A DNA stretch of 8,925 bases, taken from positions 1 to 8,925 of the forward strand of contig DEST01000059.1 in NCBI GenBank assembly GCA_002361365.1, read 5' to 3'. Numbering within the stretch: position 1 is the first letter of the stretch; every line of letters begins with the position of its first letter. Origin of the DNA: Alphaproteobacteria bacterium UBA3307. GTDB taxonomy: Bacteria > Pseudomonadota > Alphaproteobacteria > RF32 > CAG-239. Of this stretch, positions 6,510 to 8,925 are shown piece after piece. The position numbers and the translations under genes are program-made. The notes under the pieces were generated by a model, which did not search any database, was not told where the DNA came from, and saw only the letters and a list, made by a program, of their open reading frames with translations.

Positions 6510-7172
6510 GGATAATATTTCGGTTGCATAGTTCATACTCAGGCGATATACCAACGCCAAATAAATCTTAACTCCCTCCCACGATTTGCTGCAAAAAGCA
6601 AGCATAATGCCGCTTGTATAAAGATTTGCCGCTACAATCACTATAATCGAAAAAATATAACCTTCTTTAATAATGTCTGTCTGTTTTGGATGCACTTGCT
6701 CAATAACTGTTGCCCAATAATACGCCACAAAAAAGCCGAATACACCATAAACCAACCAATATCCTCCGCAGATTTGCAAAAGCATCGGCATAAACAACAT
6801 ATAAAAAAATGCAAACAGCGGAAAAAAATACGGAGCAAGCGTAATTACCCAATTGCCGCGTCCTTTCAAAACCATTGAGCCTCCGCTTCCGTCAGGATTT
6901 AAACGGATTCGTCCGGCATTGTGAAAGGTCAGATATGCAAAAAATGTATGTGTCAATTCGTGCGAGATTATCTGCATTGTATGACAGGTATTATATCCGG
7001 CAAGCACAATCATCAACACATAAAAAACAACGCCTCCGGCTAATGCATAAAATTTTGGCGTCATAAAATTAAAATATTCAAACGAATGTATCAAAGCCGG
7101 TACCGAAAGCAACAAAAATACTGCTATCGGCCATTTGAGCCACCATAAAATCCAATCAATGTATCGAGCCAT
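6489..7172 (-). CDS. Membrane M50B-like metalloprotease (HExxH)
   Basis: 227 residues with about six hydrophobic segments (near 13-33, 42-60, 108-134, 138-156, 172-192 and a weaker one at about 200-220). The zinc motif HELTH is at 71-75, at the start of a helix. It is followed by GRIRLNPDGSGGSMVLKGRGNWVITLAPYF (87-116 region), which matches the G-x-I-x-L-x-P-D-G-S-G-G and RG...L-A-P/G-Y pattern I know from Peptidase_M50B-like proteins (PF13398). HPKQTDI (161-167) may supply the third zinc ligand, Asp166. Intramembrane or membrane-bound proteolysis is predicted; no substrate is known. The upstream region has only a weak AAAGAG ribosome site. Its 3' end overlaps the 3' end of the LD-carboxypeptidase gene by 21 bp on the opposite strand, with no terminator between them. 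It is divergent from the 98-residue orphan gene. Confidence 0.8.
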   Translation of the reverse strand: MARYIDWILWWLKWPIAVFLLLSVPALIHSFEYFNFMTPKFYALAGGVVFYVLMIVLAGYNTCHTMQIISHELTHTFFAYLTFHNAGRIRLNPDGSGGSMVLKGRGNWVITLAPYFFPLFAFFYMLFMPMLLQICGGYWLVYGVFGFFVAYYWATVIEQVHPKQTDIIKEGYIFSIIVIVAANLYTSGIMLAFCSKSWEGVKIYLALVYRLSMNYATEILSLIVQNL

Positions 7173-7191
7173 TTTTCTCTTTCCGTTAGAT

Positions 7192-7220
7192 AAATATTAA
7201 CTTAAATATCCTAATATTTA
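7192..7220. repeat. Perfect 9-bp inverted repeat in a divergent promoter region
   Basis: TAAATATTA (7192-7200) and TAATATTTA (7212-7220) are exact reverse complements, 11 nt apart. They lie in the 75-nt spacer between the M50B-like gene and the 98-residue gene. The position suits a regulator site or shared promoter control. The sequence is purely A/T in an AT-rich genome, so chance is a real alternative. No convincing -35/-10 pair could be chosen on either strand. Confidence 0.4.
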
Positions 7221-7247
7221 ACTAAAATCTGTTTTATGGAGATGAAA

Positions 7248-7544
7248 ATGCCTGTTGACACCAACACTTTCAGTTTTTTAATAAGTGATAAAAACGAGAT
7301 TATGCTGATTGTTTACGCTCGCGATATAGAGCCCGAACAACCTGCCGTGCGTCTTAATCCGCAAGAAAGATATGTAGAATTACATCGCCGGATTGATGAT
7401 GCCTTTTTGCTGGAAAACGTCGATTCGGAAGTTTTTGAACTTTTGCAAAATCAAGAAAGCTTACTTGTTTGTGAAATTATGCCAACTGATAATGAAGATG
7501 AAACCGAAATTGTTTACGCCTATCAGGCGCAAATTATAGAATAA
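7248..7544 (+). CDS. Small acidic cytoplasmic protein, unknown function
   Basis: 98 residues from ATG 7248, chosen because GGAG (7238-7241) lies 6 nt upstream; that GGAG overlaps the alternative in-frame ATG at 7236, which has no site of its own. There is no signal peptide or membrane segment. The sequence begins PVDTNTFSFLISDKNEIMLIVYARDI, and has a central helix with PQERYVELHRRIDDAFLLENV and a C-terminal acidic part (DNEDETEIVYAYQ). Beta-strand/helix/beta-strand alternation suggests a small compact domain. The coding quality is good: long for its size, with normal amino-acid composition for the neighbourhood. I recognise no family. It is flanked by the M50B-like gene (divergent) and the DUF2155 gene (convergent), and appears monocistronic. 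Confidence 0.65.
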   Translation: MPVDTNTFSFLISDKNEIMLIVYARDIEPEQPAVRLNPQERYVELHRRIDDAFLLENVDSEVFELLQNQESLLVCEIMPTDNEDETEIVYAYQAQIIE

Positions 7545-7562
7545 ATAATACACTTCATCAAC

Positions 7563-7600
7563 AAAAAAAACTACGCCACCATTTTCTCATAGCAGCATAA
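7563..7600 (-). terminator. Intrinsic terminator of the MCE/DUF2155 operon
   Basis: On the minus strand, a 12-bp stem forms between TTATGCTGCTAT (plus 7589-7600) and ATGGTGGCGTAG (plus 7571-7582), with a 6-nt loop and five G-U wobble pairs. Eight T follow directly (plus 7563-7570). The wobbles become mismatches on the plus strand, so it can only work for minus-strand transcripts. It begins 5 nt after the DUF2155 stop codon. Confidence 0.65.
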
Positions 7601-7604
7601 AAAA

Positions 7605-8276
7605 CTATTCACCTACTGATATCTCCGGTAATTCCGGCATCTTCAAACCTTCTTCCGTTGATTCTTCCATAGCAGAACTTTCGCTAATAACAATTTCTTC
7701 TCCTGCTTCGTCATACGAAAATTCGACCGATGGTTGCAACACTACGGACTTATGTTCATCTTCTGTCATTTCTTGCATTTGACGTGGTTGCTCATTTTCA
7801 TCGGCTTGCAAAACCGACGACGGCGTATCCGTATTACGCACCAACGTAAAGGTTTCGCGCTCAGCAAATTGAGCCTCGGTCAACAACAATTTTTTATCTA
7901 CCTTTTTATCCAAGCATTGCAACAACCAAACATCATAAATCGGGTGTTCCACCGCGTTGGTAGCCGGAGAAGAAGAAATCATCCATCCCCTAAAAATATT
8001 AACATCTTGTCCTTGTAATGTTTTATCGGCAATATCTGCAAACACAAAGTTATCCGGCGTTTCTTCTTCCGGACGCGTTTTACACGCACGCACTGCAATT
8101 GAAAGTGAACCGAAATTGACTGCTCCTCCCACCGGCACATATATCACACTAACTCTGCCGGTAATTTTATCCATTGCTTGCATCTTAGCCGTATTTTTAT
8201 CAATTCCGGAAGCAGCACCGACAATACTCCACAAACAAGCTCCGACTAAAATCAGGACAAATAGTTTATTATTCAT
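7605..8276 (-). CDS. DUF2155 family exported protein, with an acidic C-terminal extension
   Basis: 223 residues from the ATG at 8276, preferred over the in-frame ATG at 8288 because GGGAG lies about 5 nt before it. The N-terminus is a signal peptide (MNNKLFVLILVGACLWSIVGAASG). Residues about 34-122 are the DUF2155 domain (PF09923): AMDKITGRVSVIYVPVG, the RAC with Cys65, RGWMISSSPATNAVEHPIYDVWLLQC with Cys121. The two Cys may form a disulfide in the periplasm. After about residue 150 the protein is Glu/Ser-rich and probably disordered. The domain's molecular function is unknown; it is found mainly in Alphaproteobacteria, often beside mlaD. The start codon overlaps the end of the upstream mlaD-like gene by 8 bp (ATGAATAA), so translation is probably coupled. 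A linked role in outer-membrane lipid transport is inferred. Confidence 0.88.
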   Translation of the reverse strand: MNNKLFVLILVGACLWSIVGAASGIDKNTAKMQAMDKITGRVSVIYVPVGGAVNFGSLSIAVRACKTRPEEETPDNFVFADIADKTLQGQDVNIFRGWMISSSPATNAVEHPIYDVWLLQCLDKKVDKKLLLTEAQFAERETFTLVRNTDTPSSVLQADENEQPRQMQEMTEDEHKSVVLQPSVEFSYDEAGEEIVISESSAMEESTEEGLKMPELPEISVGE

Positions 8277-8730
8277 CTTTACTCCCATTATCTGTTACCA
8301 TAAAGATAATTTCCCCTACCATATCTTCAATAGTCTTAAAATCTTTGGTTTTAGCAAATTTATCGCCATCAACAAGGTATTCTTTAGCTTTTCCGGGTTC
8401 TATCTTTACAAATTTATTACCCATCAAGCCGTCACTGACAATAGTCACCACACTATCTACCGGCAACTTAACATCTGAAGCAATGCTAAATGTCACATTG
8501 ACCGTATAATCTTCATTGTTTAAATTCTGCGAAGTTACAGTGCCTACTTTAATACCATTGATGCGTACATCTGAACCTACAGCCAAACCGCCTACTTTCA
8601 TAAATTCGGCATTTAAAGTATACCCTTTGACCACTTGCAAATCAGAAACATTATAGGCAAAACCCAAAAACAGCAGAGCTATAACCAACACCAACAGTCC
8701 CATAATTGTTTCCACAGGTTTTTTGCGCAT
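8269..8730 (-). CDS. mlaD: MlaD-like MCE-domain protein (phospholipid transport)
   Basis: 153 residues. A cytoplasmic RKK start precedes one transmembrane anchor (about 9-28), then an MCE domain (about 37-113) with FMKVGGLAVGSDVRINGIKVGTV and the strongly conserved SDGLMGNKFVKIEPG. MlaD forms hexameric rings in the inner membrane that pass phospholipids between an ABC transporter (MlaFEB) and the periplasmic carrier MlaC, keeping the outer membrane asymmetric. The tail after 113 is short and includes a helix (FKTIEDMVGEIIFMV). The ribosome site AGGAGG lies inside the end of the upstream MCE gene, whose stop is 3 nt before this start. The symbol is by family: with a second MCE gene just upstream, which of the two is the true MlaD orthologue is not clear. 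Confidence 0.85.
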   Translation of the reverse strand: MRKKPVETIMGLLVLVIALLFLGFAYNVSDLQVVKGYTLNAEFMKVGGLAVGSDVRINGIKVGTVTSQNLNNEDYTVNVTFSIASDVKLPVDSVVTIVSDGLMGNKFVKIEPGKAKEYLVDGDKFAKTKDFKTIEDMVGEIIFMVTDNGSKDE

Positions 8731-8733
8731 TTT

Positions 8734-8925
8734 TTAATCCTCCTGAACTTGTGATTGTACCGTATTTACCTTTTGTTTTGCCTTTCCTAAAGAAATAATC
8801 CGGTCAACCAATTCTTCTAAAATAATCGCATCTTGCGTAAACGAAAAATCTCCTTCATCGGCAATAAAATCCTCCGATCCTCCCGGTTCGATTTCAATAT
8901 ACTTATTGCCCATAATTCCCGAACT
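8734..8925 (-). CDS. C-terminus of a second MCE/MlaD-like protein (partial)
   Basis: An open frame runs from the window edge to a TAA at 8734-8736, 63 codons. It begins SSGIMGNKYIEIEPGG, which aligns with SDGLMGNKFVKIEPGK of the next gene: 10 identities in the first 15 positions, including the MGNK and IEPG blocks of the MCE domain. After that come FIADEGDF, a helix EELVDRIISLG like the EDMVGEIIFM of its neighbour, and a Gln/Val-rich end. The N-terminus and most of the MCE domain are outside the window. It is 3 nt upstream of the complete mlaD-like gene and thus in the same operon. It may be a tandem paralogue that forms mixed or separate rings. Confidence 0.8.
   Translation of the reverse strand, partial: SSGIMGNKYIEIEPGGSEDFIADEGDFSFTQDAIILEELVDRIISLGKAKQKVNTVQSQVQED

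Noticed and set aside
8277..8288. Earlier in-frame ATG at 8288 for the DUF2155 protein
   Set aside because: The GGGAG that follows it is well placed for ATG 8276 instead, and the shorter form gives a cleaner signal peptide.
7957..8478. 173-codon plus-strand open frame antisense to the DUF2155 and MCE genes
   Set aside because: It is a shadow of two recognised genes on the minus strand, with no ribosome site or recognisable domain.

Overview
The window looks like ordinary chromosome from an AT-rich alphaproteobacterium, on which cell-envelope genes dominate. The alphaproteobacterial assignment rests mainly on the mlaD-type MCE gene followed directly by a DUF2155 gene, a neighbourhood I know from that class. 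The low GC and small intergenic gaps would suit a host-associated or gut lineage, but that is inference. I see no integrase, transposase, phage gene, CRISPR array or toxin-antitoxin pair.

Layout, left to right. Positions 1-30 hold the 5' end of a tRNA-Leu on the minus strand with a clear promoter (45-73). Divergent to it is a TPR-repeat/SAM-methyltransferase fusion (165-1706, GTG start). Next is a small secreted protein with V-x-V-Q-P repeats and a polyhistidine tail (1957-2307), closed by a strong intrinsic terminator. A TetR-type repressor lies on the minus strand (2407-3003). It is divergent from a tight three-gene plus-strand operon: an exported coiled-coil protein of unknown function (3107-4240), a MurC/Mpl-like Mur ligase (4253-5614), and an S66 LD-carboxypeptidase homologue (5616-6509). 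A near-perfect palindrome in the divergent spacer overlaps the predicted repressor promoter.

Tail to tail with that operon, and overlapping it by 21 bp, is a membrane M50B-like metalloprotease (6489-7172, minus). It is divergent from an orphan 98-residue protein (7248-7544, plus). The right end is a minus-strand operon that enters from beyond the window: the C-terminus of one MCE/MlaD-like protein, a second complete MlaD-like protein, and a DUF2155 exported protein. It ends at a directional terminator at 7563-7600.

How the genes may work together. The Mur ligase and LD-carboxypeptidase fit a peptidoglycan-recycling module: the peptidase trims tetrapeptide to tripeptide and the ligase joins peptide or amino acid to a UDP-MurNAc-type acceptor. 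The MCE genes belong to Mla-type phospholipid transport across the periplasm. The most notable observation is that the S66 protein has Cys instead of the expected catalytic Ser (Cys107), together with an altered RGGYG-type loop, beside a Mur ligase whose motifs are intermediate between subfamilies. This may be a diverged recycling pathway under TetR control. It is a hypothesis from motifs and context, not a demonstrated new system.
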